A stretch of DNA of 64,000 nt, taken from Tretioscincus oriximinensis (taxonomy: Eukaryota; Chordata; Lepidosauria; Squamata; Gymnophthalmidae). Of the stretch, positions 23,220-33,954 are shown piece after piece. The position numbers and the translations under genes were made by a program. The stretch is taken from the NCBI GenBank assembly GCA_022410635.1, contig JAJVDF010000509.1, forward strand, positions 248,001-312,000, written 5' to 3'. The notes beneath the pieces were generated by a model that did no database searches, was not told the DNA's origin, and saw only the letters and a list, made by a program, of their open reading frames with translations. Every line of letters starts with the position of its first letter. Positions within the stretch are counted from its first letter, which is position 1.

Positions 23220-23496
23220 CAACAACNNNNNNNNNNNNNNNNNNNNNNNNNNNNNNNNNNNNNNNNNNNNNNNNNNNNNNNNNNNNNNNNNNNNNNNNNN
23301 NNNNNNNNNNNNNNNNNNNNNNNNNNNNNNNNNNNNNNNNNNNNNNNNNNNNNNNNNNNNNNNNNNNNNNNNNNNNNNNNNNNNNNNNNNNNNNNNNNNN
23401 NAAGAAGAAGAAGAAGAAGAAGAAGAAGAAGAAGAAGAAGAAGAAGAAGAAGAAGAAGAAGAAGAAGAAGAAGAAGAAGAAGAAGAAGAAGAAGAA
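23220..23496. repeat. Compound microsatellite with assembly gap
   Basis: An (AAC)n start at about 23217-23226 is followed by 175 n bases (23227-23401) and a pure (AAG)n run at 23402-23496. The gap was evidently left at an unassembled repeat, so its true length is unknown. The 165-codon frame through it is an artefact. Confidence 0.95.
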
Positions 23497-23590
23497 CTGG
23501 GTTCTTATACCCCGCTTTTCTCACCTTTCAATGGGACTCAAAGGATACAAGGGTTATTTTTGCCTGAAGGCTTACATTCTACAGAACAAT
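23497..23590 (-). mobile_element. SINE 3' tail fragment
   Basis: The plus strand reads ctgggttcttataccccgct, then tttctcacc, directly after the AAG run. On the minus strand this is the typical squamate SINE tail (agcggggtataa) followed by a CTT-repeat tail. Only the distal part is alignable. Confidence 0.65.
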
Positions 23591-23635
23591 TACAAGGAGT
23601 CAAAGAATTTTAAAGTTTGCCTGTCTTCTTCTTGA

Positions 23636-23735
23636 AGCACCTGATGGACCACTGCATGAGACAGGATACTAGACTAGGTTGACTTTAGTCTGATCTAGCA
23701 GGGCCTTTTTATGTTCATTCAATATAGCTTTATTT
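23636..23735 (+). repeat. Diverged L3/CR1-type LINE 3' tail
   Basis: The stretch gatggaccactgcatgagac, then ctgatctagcagggcc and ttttatgttcattc aligns with the ends at 10060-10141 and 15700-15788. The terminal repeat is reduced to one imperfect unit. Confidence 0.65.
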
Positions 23736-25259
23736 TTCTCGCATGCAAATCAGGATGCTTTACCAATAGACAATGTCTAGGATGGGGGTTGGGGGGAGGG
23801 AGAATTAGATTATGAAAAATTCAATAATTTCAATANTGCATTGATATATCTATAGTGCTTTTGACAACATTAATTAATTTAAACCTTTCTGANTCTTTAA
23901 AAAATTGAAACCATCTACAGAAGTCTTGATAGAACAAAAGTCCTACTTAAACTACAAATGAGGCAATACAGATTATGCAAACTATTATTTTTAAAAAGGT
24001 TCTGTAAAGTTTTCCATATTATTTAGCATAATTTGAATGCTTTTAAAATGTTAAATAGCTCTTGCACTATACATGGTAGTACAAAACATTTTTCTAAAGA
24101 GTGCTTTGCTTTTCTCAGACAGTTACCTGTCCTTGACGTGGCATAATTGCATTAAAGTGTCCTTGTGACTTTGTCAAAAGTCAGGCATTGCAAAAAAGTT
24201 TTCATTCTTTCAAAAATGGACAGTTGTTCCTTTTAATTCTGCCTGTTTTTTATTATTATCATTATTATCTTTTCAAAAATCTTTGTTGCCCTATTAGCAG
24301 TTGATTCCATTATTCTGCCTTCAAATATAACAGAACACAAGATGTTCTTTTCATCCATTATATGCTCCTGATGTAGCTATATCGACTCAAGGTCATTTTA
24401 CATTCCAGTATACAAATATTTCCATTCAACTGAGATTAAATTTGTTTTTTGAATATATTAGCCATTTAATTTTTATTTACTTTTATACCAGTAAAGTAAC
24501 ATGCGAATTTTTAGACGATGATGATAATTTAATGTTATTATACCAATACTTATTATCTCATTTTATAGAAGTTGATTTTGTAATATGCANTGTGCCGTGT
24601 TTAGCTATTGACTAATATGCATGAAAAAACCTGTATTGTGTTTAAAATATAAAAAAATGATTTTAGTTAAACACATATATTTGCAATAACTGACACTTTC
24701 CTGAATCCGTACTTCTGTTTATTGACAGCTACCTATCTTAGCTGCCAACATGAAGTTTTGATGTACTCAGATTAATTACCTTCCAAATATCTCTACCTTT
24801 TATAAAAGAGCCAATACTGAGCAATTTGTAAACGTGTCCAGCACTTCATTATTGGCTGAAGTGTGGACTTAACAAGAGAAAATGGAAATGCNTCTCAATC
24901 TGTATGTGTTCATCAGGAGATGCTCTAGTGTCAATAAAGGAAAATTAATAGAACAAGGGCTGAATACATTACTGTAAAAGTTCAGTGTTGGATGGCTATG
25001 AAATCTAGGATGTGCAACTTAGAAACAAAAACAAAGTCTGTGTCTACATTTTAAAATGAAGGTGGCTGCATGGGAGAGCCAATATGATTGTCACTCAATG
25101 GGATGCTCAGTATGCTTGTGAAGGACAGCTGCTTGGAGATTTTAAGCAGAACAAATTTATGCTAAGATCCTATTGATTGGTTGATCATTATGGGTAAAAT
25201 TGCTATAACTAGGTTGCTTCTGTTAATCTGATGAAATGGCACTGGTCCTTTTTCCACCA
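23736..25259. other. AT-rich DNA, no gene seen
   Basis: No reading frame or repeat recognised. Confidence 0.55.
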
Positions 25260-25269
25260 AATGAGTCAC

Positions 25270-25322
<53 letters not shown>

Positions 25323-25710
25323 TTTGTTTACTTATCCCGCCCCCTAACCGAAGGTCTCAGGGCAGTGAGCAGTAAAATACCAACACAAAATTAACAAATT
25401 AAAAACATTATAAAAGCAATATCTAAAAGTGGGGACAAAAATAAACATTCTCTTCGGCCAAAGACCAGGTGAAAGAAGCGTGTCTTCAAGCATCTTCTAA
25501 AGCCATACAATGATGATTACAGATGCACCTCAAGAGGGGGATTATTCCAAAGATTGGGGGCAACCACTGAGAAGTCCCTACTCCAGGTTCCCACTCCATT
25601 AGCTGTTGAAAGGGGTGGTACAACCAGGAGGGCCTCCCCTGCAGATCTTAAGGCACGGGCAGGTTGGTATGGGAGAAGGCATTCCTTTAGCATGCCTACA
25701 CATAAGTAGG
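25260..25710 (-). mobile_element. L2-like LINE 3' end with (AAAT)n tail
   Basis: On the minus strand the sequence from about 25700 contains a decayed C-terminus of a LINE reverse transcriptase protein. The pieces SVVAPNLWNN and FRRCLKTRFFHL fit the conserved end of L2-type proteins. A 3' untranslated region follows, then the tail ctgagaccttcggttagggg and cgggataag, with (AAAT)n at 25322-25272. The tail is nearly the same as that of the SINE at 11011-11269. Frame breaks show it is inactive. Confidence 0.7.
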
Positions 25711-26772
25711 TGTTCTACACATAAGTGGTAGGTCTGATCTATCATGGAAGGATGTTTCAGAGACTACTTCTAAACAACCTCCNGTTGGAGTGGGCTACAA
25801 TGTCATTTTTGTGCTGTCATCTGCTGCAGTAGTTCCTCTGATGCAGATGTGTCATCCCAAGAAAGGCTTTGTTCCATATTAGTACAAACTGAAATGCAGA
25901 TGAGATGTTCCACTGGGGCTGTTGGGCCAGTTTATTATCTCAGTAAGAACACAGTGTGTAAAAATAGATTGCTGGATTATATGAGNCTCAAGTCCAGTTC
26001 AGCGAACACTTATACTGTGGGTACCACAAGGGCTACAGAAATCATCAGTGGAATAGAGTTATACCTTTCCTTGCTGTTGAAAGACATTTTTGGNATTCCA
26101 GGTCACCAGTTTGATAACAGACCCACATTATCTTGCTNACTTGCTCAACAAAGTGTGCTTTTCTCTCAGTCATCTGCTATTCCCAAATCACTTGGAATGA
26201 AAAAACAGAGAGGGTTTCTACAAAGAAACTTTTCTGGGCTTTGTCATGGATTAAGGGCAACACAAGAATATCTACATTTGACAAAACCAATGGATTCCCA
26301 ATCCTTGAAGAGCTTTTTCCTCCTCTATTTAATATATCCCTAAAGCCACATAGTTTCTGTAGCCTACTAGATCTTTAGCTTATATAGCCAATAAGGATAA
26401 ACTATTCTTTCTTTTCTTTTCAATAAAACTGGGGTGTGTGGAACTGTAACTCAGTGTACTAACAAGCCCATATTCTGTTATTATTTCTCATTAGGCATAA
26501 AAAAAACTACTGAGAGATCAATTTTGTGCCTGAACCAAGATAATAAGCTGTTAATGCCACATAATGATAATGACTNGAATAGCACTAAGATTGCAAATAT
26601 GGAACCACATGTCCTAGGGATAAATTCGACAAACATGCTAAGACAGAAAGTATTTAATATTTAGAAAAGGTAGAAGGAAACAAAGGATTGTGTGTGTGTG
26701 TGTGAGTTTCTGCAGATGCTGCCACCAAGGTGTCAGAGGGGAAAGTATGTGTGTGTGTGAAAGATTATAAAC
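25711..26772. other. AT-rich DNA with short GT repeats
   Basis: No gene recognised; the 164-codon frame at 25849-26343 has background composition, three undetermined codons and no known domain. Short (TG)n runs lie near 26692-26704 and 26747-26760. Confidence 0.5.
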
Positions 26773-27222
26773 ATCAGCCCTATTCCCACCTCATGGCTGT
26801 CCTCACTTAAAAAAAAAACACGTTTGCCATTCATCCCGTTTTACTTTGACTTCTACGCTACTGTGACTCCTTGTCTAGCATGTTGTCTCATGACGAGCCT
26901 CATAAGGCATTGTTNTGCTTGCCTAACTACAGTGCCCAGCATTCTCTGTGAGGCAAGAGTCAATGAGTTTTTACATCNCATCCCTAAGTCTCATGAGATT
27001 AGCCATTTTCATAATGCTCAGTACCNCATGAAGCTGTCTTTTGGATGTTTCAAANTGCCCACTTTTGAATCACACAAACTGCATAGCTAATAATTTNGTG
27101 ATATGGGACCCTTTAAGTGAGTGGACCATTGTACCTGCATGACTTCTCCCCTATGCATGGGGTGGACTGAAGGTAACATTGTGTCCAACTCACTGGAAAT
27201 CATGCATGAGGATAGGGCCTGA
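26773..27222. mobile_element. hAT-like non-autonomous DNA element, copy 2
   Basis: The left end (tcagccctattcccacctca) is an imperfect inverted match of the right end (reverse complement tcaggccctatcctcatgc). The body (cataaggcattgtt, cagcattctctgtgaggc, ggactgaaggtaacatt) aligns with 2611-3123, and the left third (aacacgtttgccattcatcc) aligns with the minus strand of 55800-55992. No transposase frame. Confidence 0.55.
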
Positions 27223-29104
27223 ACTTCTCTTTACAGACATGAAGCCCAGCANCTGCACATTTATTTTTAACCTATATTTCAGCATAGGCTCTCAAGGGTT
27301 CATGAAAATGGGAACTTCTTAGCAGCCCTGCCAAAGTCTTATAAGTAAGTGAAAGTAAGATTTCCCCGTCCCCATGACCNCACCTTAGAATGCCCACAAC
27401 AATGGCTACAGGATTTCTGTCTGCATGGGNGCACCTTCCAGATGGCTCCCGCAGACCTAATGGCAGGCTGTCAGCAATACAGTCACTAAAAANCTCCCTT
27501 GCTGCGGGTTTAATGAGAGCTGATTTTTCCAGCTCTNATGGCGGAGGCTACCTGAAACCTGCCTTTTTGCTGTGTGTGTCCTGCACAGATGAGGATCTGC
27601 GCACATGGGAGCAAACATGTAATCTGATTTGCTGATCCATAGCCCNACTGGCGCTTGGCTGCATTGTGGACTGAATGGGAAGAATCCTCAGCAAGAAGGG
27701 GTTTTGAAAATGGTGGTTCTGGTGAGAAGTGCAACCTACCAATCAGATTCCACTGCCCGCAAAGCAGGGCAGGAGACACCTGACATGGAAGGAAGATTGT
27801 CTTGAGCATTTTGTGGCATGGCTTCCTTCCTCTCACCCATCTATGGTTCCCAGCACGCAGATTGCATGCAGATTGATGGGCATCTGCTTAAAGCCTGAAA
27901 TAGGTGGTAAATCCGCCTTTCAACCCCTCATATGTCTCCGACCATAGTGTAAGACCGGAGCAGCAACCAGTTGTACACATTAAGTATTATCCACATAGCC
28001 ATAGTTGGTTCCAGCTTTTAAGGTGGCAATGAAGCTGTTTTCCTCAGGAACACAATAGCAGCCATTTTGGGGAATATTTCTACCAATCTAGTGAAAATAG
28101 CATCAGGCTTTGAATGTCAGCTCANTCAGTAGTTTGTCTCAGTCACCATCAGGAGCACTGAGGAGACAACTTTAAAGTATAATTTTTGAGTGACACTCCA
28201 ATGCTTGGCCCCTTGGGAACAGGCCACTCCTCAAGAAGCATGACCTGGNATGCTATGTAGATACAATGTTCATAATGTATGGACGCTCCCTATAACCCTA
28301 ACATCCCAATTGCTAAGGGTCATGCAAATACATAAGCAATGTGTTTTATAATTCATGAATGGATCTCCTTAAAGAAATACTATTATAATAAAAATGTTAT
28401 ACTATTGGAATCAGACTGTGCTTTCCCCATTTAAGAAAGATATGCATAGATTGCAGTTTTAAGTGANGGTGTTTATTCAAGCTGAAAACTTCTTGTTTAC
28501 TGTCTTGATCTCATAGTGTCACATACAGGAGCCTTTGGGAGGAGGGGAGTGAAGGATAAGGTGAATGGAAGTTCCTCCCAGAGGGACGAACACTCTAATG
28601 TGAACATATATTATTTACTATACTGTGAACAAGGGAAAGCAATTACAGCAGAAGGCAGAAAAGAGTAGAATTCTGCATGTTGCCATGCAGTACAAATCAG
28701 ACTCTGAAAGTCAGAAATAAGAGGGGGAGGAAGGACTCATGATTTCCATGGTAGTGATGACCAAAAGAAATTACCAACATTGGAGAACATGAGGTGACCC
28801 AAGCCTTGCTATAATTTGCTTTTCATGATTCACATGGATCTCCTGGAGNAGCATACCATGTATTAGAAGAAATATAAGAGAGATAGATTTCTCCTAAAAA
28901 GACAAAAAAGATAAAAGGGGGAAATAAAAATTGACTGAAAACAGTGATAATTATTTTATGACAATTTATAATAAAACACTGACATAGATAATTAGTGATT
29001 GGTTTTTTGTTTTGGTTATACTACATTTCTGAATTGTAGCGCATATGCCCAAACCACATCTTGATAGAATGGTTATGTGATACATGGTTATGTCACACTA
29101 CTGT
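27223..29104. other. Unassigned DNA, no gene seen
   Basis: No recognisable repeat. Several single n bases. The 108-codon minus-strand frame at 27510-27836 has no known domain. Confidence 0.5.
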
Positions 29105-29650
29105 TAGGCTGCATTCACATGGGGGACAGGGGGAGGGGAGGACTCCAAATTGGAAAACAGAGAAGGNGATTCAAATCCACTTCGTTGTTTTCCCTCGCTT
29201 CTTGCTCCANTGTGGCCGTNAACTAGCAGCCCNNCAGGACAGGAGGAAAACTGTGGAGACACACGTCTGCATTCACCATGCAAAGGCAGACAGTGTAGCT
29301 TAGAAAAAGAAAAAAGATTGGGAACCCACAGCAGCAGATCACTGCATATCTCCCCATTCTTTCTNCTGCCTGTGACAACAGTACANTGTCCCACCCTGGA
29401 GCAGTGNAGAGACATTTNAAACTACAAGACAGCAGAAGCAATGGGGAGACCCACAAGAANCTGCTGTTGCATATTCCAAGGATTGGACTCACCAGAAGAC
29501 CCCCAAAGACTAGGCTGTCAGTGGAGTTTACAGCCAAAAGTGTACTCTGGTGCTGTTCTTTGAGTTAACTCTGCTCAGAAAACNTGTGGCTCTGTGAAAN
29601 GCATGGCGGAAGCAGTTTCCNTTTAGATTTAATGTGAATTGAGTGCACCC
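29105..29650. mobile_element. hAT-like miniature element, n-rich
   Basis: It starts with taggctgcattcacatgggg, a typical end of vertebrate hAT-type miniature elements. It closes near gtgaattgagtgcaccc. The last 85 bases (aactctgctcag onward) align with 41251-41350. Many single n bases make the 103-137 codon frames here untrustworthy. Boundaries are approximate. Confidence 0.4.
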
Positions 29651-30224
29651 AGCAGAAAGCCACAAAGCTTTCACACTCATTTTTCCCATAGTGCAAATGC
29701 AGTGTTTCTAGTCCTAATCTCAATCACAATAGTAAATCCAAATGACCAATTTGTTAACTTTTGTCTACATTATGCCAAGATAGTGGTTTTGGCCTGGAAT
29801 TGTTACCAAGGCAAAAACAAAAGATGTGCCAACGGACCTGCACATTGGAGCAAGATTTAGGATAAACTGGATTTCTTTTTCTGCTATGAGGGTGTTTTGT
29901 AGAAGAGACTTGCCATATTGAATTCCACTTTTGAAAACTGAAAACCCAAAAGTATTGTCAAAATAATTGTCCTTGTTGTAGAAGAAATGCTCAGTTTGAA
30001 TCTAGGTTTCTCCCTCTAGAATACATTTCTTTCCCTGAGATATACTNTAAATCAGTAATTTACCTGGAAAATACTTTTCCACACCACTCTCTATTGCAGC
30101 AGGCACATTCAAGTTCTGTCATGGGATTAGCTTTCATTGAAATGTCTCTTTGATGTCAGTGAGGGCAAACAGGTAAACCTAGATAAGAACTGAGATGGAT
30201 TACAAATAAAAGACCTGCACTGTG
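29651..30224. other. AT-rich DNA, no gene seen
   Basis: No reading frame or repeat recognised. Confidence 0.55.
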
Positions 30225-31065
30225 CTCAGGCAGTGTGAATATTGCTGGCCAGCATGAAATCCGGCAGAAGGGTTGCTTTGCAACCATTGTCTGGCTGCTG
30301 ANCCTATCAAGGAAGAGCAGACCAGCAGCTGATGGGATTGCCCAGTAGGAGGGCTCTATGCTCCCCTATANAAAGGGAGCATGTTCTTTTTCCAGGGTTG
30401 TTTGTCAGGGACTGATCAAAGTCACCCTCCCTCATGTCATGGCTTAGGGGTGGTGGGCAGGGTTGCATCTAGGATGATTCAATGGGTAATCACTGGCCTT
30501 GGAAGGTCAGAATCTCCAAACTATGCCCTATATATAGTTTGTGGGTCTTCATTAAGGGGCCAGGGGACACAGAGCTCGCTCTTGGAGAAAGGTTGGAGCC
30601 GATGTGCCTCCAGTCAATGAGCAGGGGCTCAAAGCTGGTTTTCACTGCTCAAGACCTTACGCTCAATTGATTCCTCCTGTGGTGTCCCCCAAGCAGTCTG
30701 ATGTGCTACTGCAGTGAGGGCAGTAGGGCAAGGGTGCCTGAGAGCAGCCTGAGTGGTGCCACAACAAGGGCTCTATGGTAGGGACCCCTTGGGCAGGCTG
30801 GTGAGCTGCAGCAGGAGGGCTGCTGGGGTCAGGTCAGCCTAACNCCCTTCCCTTATGTTGGTTCATAGCTGGTTTACACTGCACAAGCCTTCTGTGGCTG
30901 TCTCAGAGCTGGTTTATGCTGCCTGAGCCTTGTGTGTTAGCCATGGTTGAAATGCATTCCACTTCAACTTTGTGCTAATGTTCTCTGGTTAATTGCCAAC
31001 AAATGTTATTTGATGAATAACTGTGCATGGTCTCAGTGTCTGCCAGTTAATAGCTGTCACCAGAA
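30225..31065 (+). repeat. Possible solo LTR
   Basis: A GC-richer block has a TATA-like box (cccctatanaaaggg, 30363-30377), a pyrimidine stretch after it, and a region of about 500 bases with a unit repeated three times (agctggttttcactgc, agctggtttacactgc, agctggtttatgctgc at 30634-30930). It then ends with an ending similar to a polyadenylation region (ccaacaaatgttatttgatg) and gtcacca. This order (promoter, R, poly(A) signal) fits an LTR, but the TG/CA ends and a target duplication were not found, and no gag/pol lies beside it. Confidence 0.35.
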
Positions 31066-31628
31066 ATGCCAAATCTAAAATGAATTGAAGTAAATCCTGA
31101 TTGCATAAAATAGGAATTTGTTTACCCCACTAATTGCTTCACATTAGCTATTATCTATCTTTAGTATCTACCTATGGTAGTTGCCTTTATGAGTATCCAA
31201 CACAGTCATGTAACATGCAGTACTTGGACACCAGGACACCAGTTTGGTNCACCACTGGTTGCTCTGATTCCTCCGTTGCTGCTACAACTGAGAGATTTAG
31301 ACCATAACTGCTATTTGATGTGATACTAGTCTCACAGTGCTGTGACAACCTCTGTCTCTGTGTGATGTAAGTGTGCACGCTGGTGTATCATTGGGAGAGA
31401 ACTTAAGNGGCTGTGATGAAAACATCTAAATTGTGAATACTGCTGACAGATGCNTTAGGAGCTCCCAGTACACTCTGAAGTCCAATGCTTGTAAACTTTG
31501 GAGGTGGAGGTGAGAAGGATNAGACATCTATGTCCTCCTCCATGACTTCAGTGACCTCACTTTAAAGTATCTAGTGGAGTTCACAGTCTAAGTGTCTGCA
31601 GCCACCGGTTCCACCATGTTAATTGCTT
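31066..31628. other. AT-rich DNA, no gene seen
   Basis: No reading frame or repeat recognised. Confidence 0.55.
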
Positions 31629-31764
31629 CACCTTTGCCCTCTTTTATTTTATTTTTTTATTAAGTTTTTNAAAGAATTTCCATAAAGACAGAGNCAAAAC
31701 AAAACCAAATAAAAAAACCAGACAAAACACCAAATATTTGGTGTTTTACCTTTACCCTCCTTTA
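31629..31764 (-). mobile_element. Very short 5'-truncated L1 fragment with target duplication
   Basis: The stretch 31647-31746 (tttttattaagtttttn, then aaaacaaaaccaaataaa) resembles the 3' end of the L1 at 49820 in the same orientation, A-rich on the minus strand. It is flanked by imperfect 18-base direct repeats, cacctttgccctctttta (31629-31646) and tacctttaccctccttta (31747-31764). A small palindrome (caccaaatatttggtg) sits at the 5' junction. Confidence 0.5.
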
Positions 31765-31880
31765 GGTCTTTAAAATATTTTAAATATTTATTTATTCATT
31801 CATTCACTTATTGAATAAATTTGGCCATTAATTGAGTATACTATATTGTAAAATCCTGGAAAGTCTCATAGGTAGGTTAA

Positions 31881-31948
<68 letters not shown>

Positions 31949-32022
31949 GTAGGTAGGTAGGTAGGTAGATAGGTAGGTAGGTAGACAGACAGACAGACAG
32001 ACAGGTAGGCAGGCAGACAGAT
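31881..32022. repeat. Microsatellite (GATA)n-(GGTA)n-(GACA)n
   Basis: About 17 GATA units pass into GGTA units, then GACA and GGCA units, without other bases between. The frame of four is kept throughout. Confidence 0.97.
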
Positions 32023-33389
32023 GGAGAGAGAGTGAGCACCAACTAATATTTAGTAAAGAACATGATCTTCTGGTGAACCCACAAAGCCTTGTGCTTTTAA
32101 CCTTCCTGGAAACTAAGTTTACGTGAGGATGCTGTAAAAGAGTATTTTCACACTTATTGGTACTTTATTGGAATGGAATCATTCATTGCATCTGGTACCA
32201 GGGAATGGACCAGCCATGATTAGACTAGTTGAGCAGATGGATGGACTACTTGGAGATGGGCAACCAATCTATGTTGTGAGTGCTCCANTCTGATTGCTTG
32301 CTTAATATATCTCCAGGTCACTGCTATGTTTTGATTGTTTGTTTAATCTGTCCATNAGCCAGAGTGGAAAAAGCCCCCCAAATCTGAAGCTGCTATATGC
32401 GGGAATATTTATAACATCAGAAATCANTAGCTGTCGTAAATGGAAATTGGGGCAATTCTGCACTGGACACCAAATGTACTGATACATTTTCTGATCAATG
32501 AAGAATTACGCTGATACTCTTAAAAAGTGCATTTGTTTTCTGGATATAGTTTGTCCTATACAATGCTTTCCATAAAGATGTAGAAAAATCTCTGCACAGT
32601 GCAGCTTTTAATACCCTGGTTGTACCCACCAGCAAATCCTAGATCTACTAATATTTAACAGTTTAACTTTTCTGTTAGTACAATATTTTATATTTCTTTA
32701 ACTGTACAAAACCTAAGCTCCTTAGCAGTCAATAGTAATTCAGAACTTGTTTAAGAACAGCAAAAGACAAAATTATTAGCAAAAGAACCAGGCTTCCCCA
32801 AGGCTTGTTTCCTGGTGTGGGGGGAATTATATTAATAAGTGTGAGAAAGAGGTTTAAAAATAAAGCTTGCCCACTGGGACAAAAAAGAACGCTGAGCTCA
32901 GTGTGAATTAAAGTTCTAAAATAAACTAAGCAAGATAGACTTTTACACTATTTACTGGCCCATTTTATATGTTCTGNTACACAAGCTTTGAGGATGAAAA
33001 AAGAACTCTCTTTAGGGATTTATTATGTATATGAAGTTTAAATGATAACCACATTTCATTATAGAAACCATCTAAATTGTTTTTAACCTGTACTTTTGTT
33101 GTAACTTATAAAACTGTTATTTTTTCTCTCTCTCTAAAAGTAAAGGGTAAATCCATGGAGATTATAACACTAAAGTATCATAAATTATCTCATAATATTC
33201 AGTATTAGTGGCTGTTTTATTGTCTCTATTGCAGCAGTTATTTTGTTCCATTTTCAGAGAATAAAATGGTTTGGAACTTAAACAAGGAGTGGCTCTACAT
33301 TTTTGTTTGTGAAGAACACAGGAAGCCATTCTCATTGCACATACATTTCCTCTGTGCAGAACAGATGGATTACAAATATATTTTATATA
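32023..33389. other. AT-rich DNA, no gene seen
   Basis: No reading frame or repeat recognised. Confidence 0.55.
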
Positions 33390-33467
33390 TACTGCTCAAA
33401 ACAATCAAGGGAACGCTTAGTGTTCCACTGTGATGTTAAAGTGTTCCTTTAATTGTTTTGAGCAGTA
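33390..33467. mobile_element. Tc1-like miniature element
   Basis: Inverted ends ctgctcaaaacaatcaaggg (33392 onward) and its near reverse complement ccctttaattgttttgagcag... shifted by single bases (ending 33465) enclose about 20 bases. TA flanks both sides. These ends are typical of vertebrate Tc1/mariner elements. No transposase, about 74 bp. Confidence 0.75.
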
Positions 33468-33488
33468 TATTTATAAAATATATAAATA

Positions 33489-33954
33489 CTAGTGGAATTA
33501 GCCTGTTGCATTATGACACTGCAACAGGCTGTAGCCTCTCTTCCCCCTTGCTCCCATCCAGGCCTCCACCCACCCCTTCCCCCCATTGCCCCTCCCNTNT
33601 CNNNTNCCACNNCNNNCTTCNTTCTTTCCATTTTCCTTTACTACCTTCTTCTTTCCTTCCTTATTTTTCTTATTTATCTTTCTTCCTTCCCACCCATCTT
33701 TACCCATTACTTTCTTTGTTTTTCCTCTATCCCCCCCCCCCCCAGTACTGATCCCAGTTCAGAACTCTGGGGTATTCCACTTCTCACATCTTTCCACCCA
33801 GAGAAGTCCATTTATTACTTCCCTCTGTTTTCTGTCTTTTAGACAATTTCCAACCCAGGACTCTGGTGTCTGGAGGTTGGCAAAGTTCCAAGCTCTGCCA
33901 TTGGTTGTTATACTTTGGAATGTTGAACTGTTCCACAAACATTTATATTATAGA
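33489..33954 (-). mobile_element. Complete short Helitron with captured CR1 fragment (copy H2)
   Basis: Read on the minus strand it starts with TC (TCTATAATATAAATG, from 33954) and ends with an 11-bp perfect hairpin (agcctgttgca / tgcaacaggct, 33530-33500), a 7-base spacer and CTAG (33492-33489). The base before the element is A and the base after is T, the A|T target used by Helitrons, with no target duplication. In between it aligns with H1 (20342-20821), including the CR1 piece and the GGAA/GAAA-rich stretch. About 466 bp, with several n bases at 33597-33625. No Rep/helicase. Minus-strand and plus-strand frames here are low-complexity artefacts. Confidence 0.8.
33741..33851 (-). pseudogene. 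CR1 reverse transcriptase fragment inside Helitron H2
   Basis: The plus strand reads ctctggggtattccacttct ... gtccatttattacttccctc ... tgttttctgtcttttagaca, which matches 13568-13668 of the CR1/L3 fragment and the captured piece of H1. It covers the same part of the palm with the same borders as in H1. Because both Helitrons have identical junctions, the capture was a single event before they multiplied. Confidence 0.75.

Noticed and set aside
23138..23635. A 165-codon ORF with a poly-lysine run
   Set aside because: It crosses the assembly gap and an AAG repeat.
25849..26343. A 164-codon plus-strand ORF
   Set aside because: Three undetermined codons may hide stops, and the sequence has no domain or coding-like composition.
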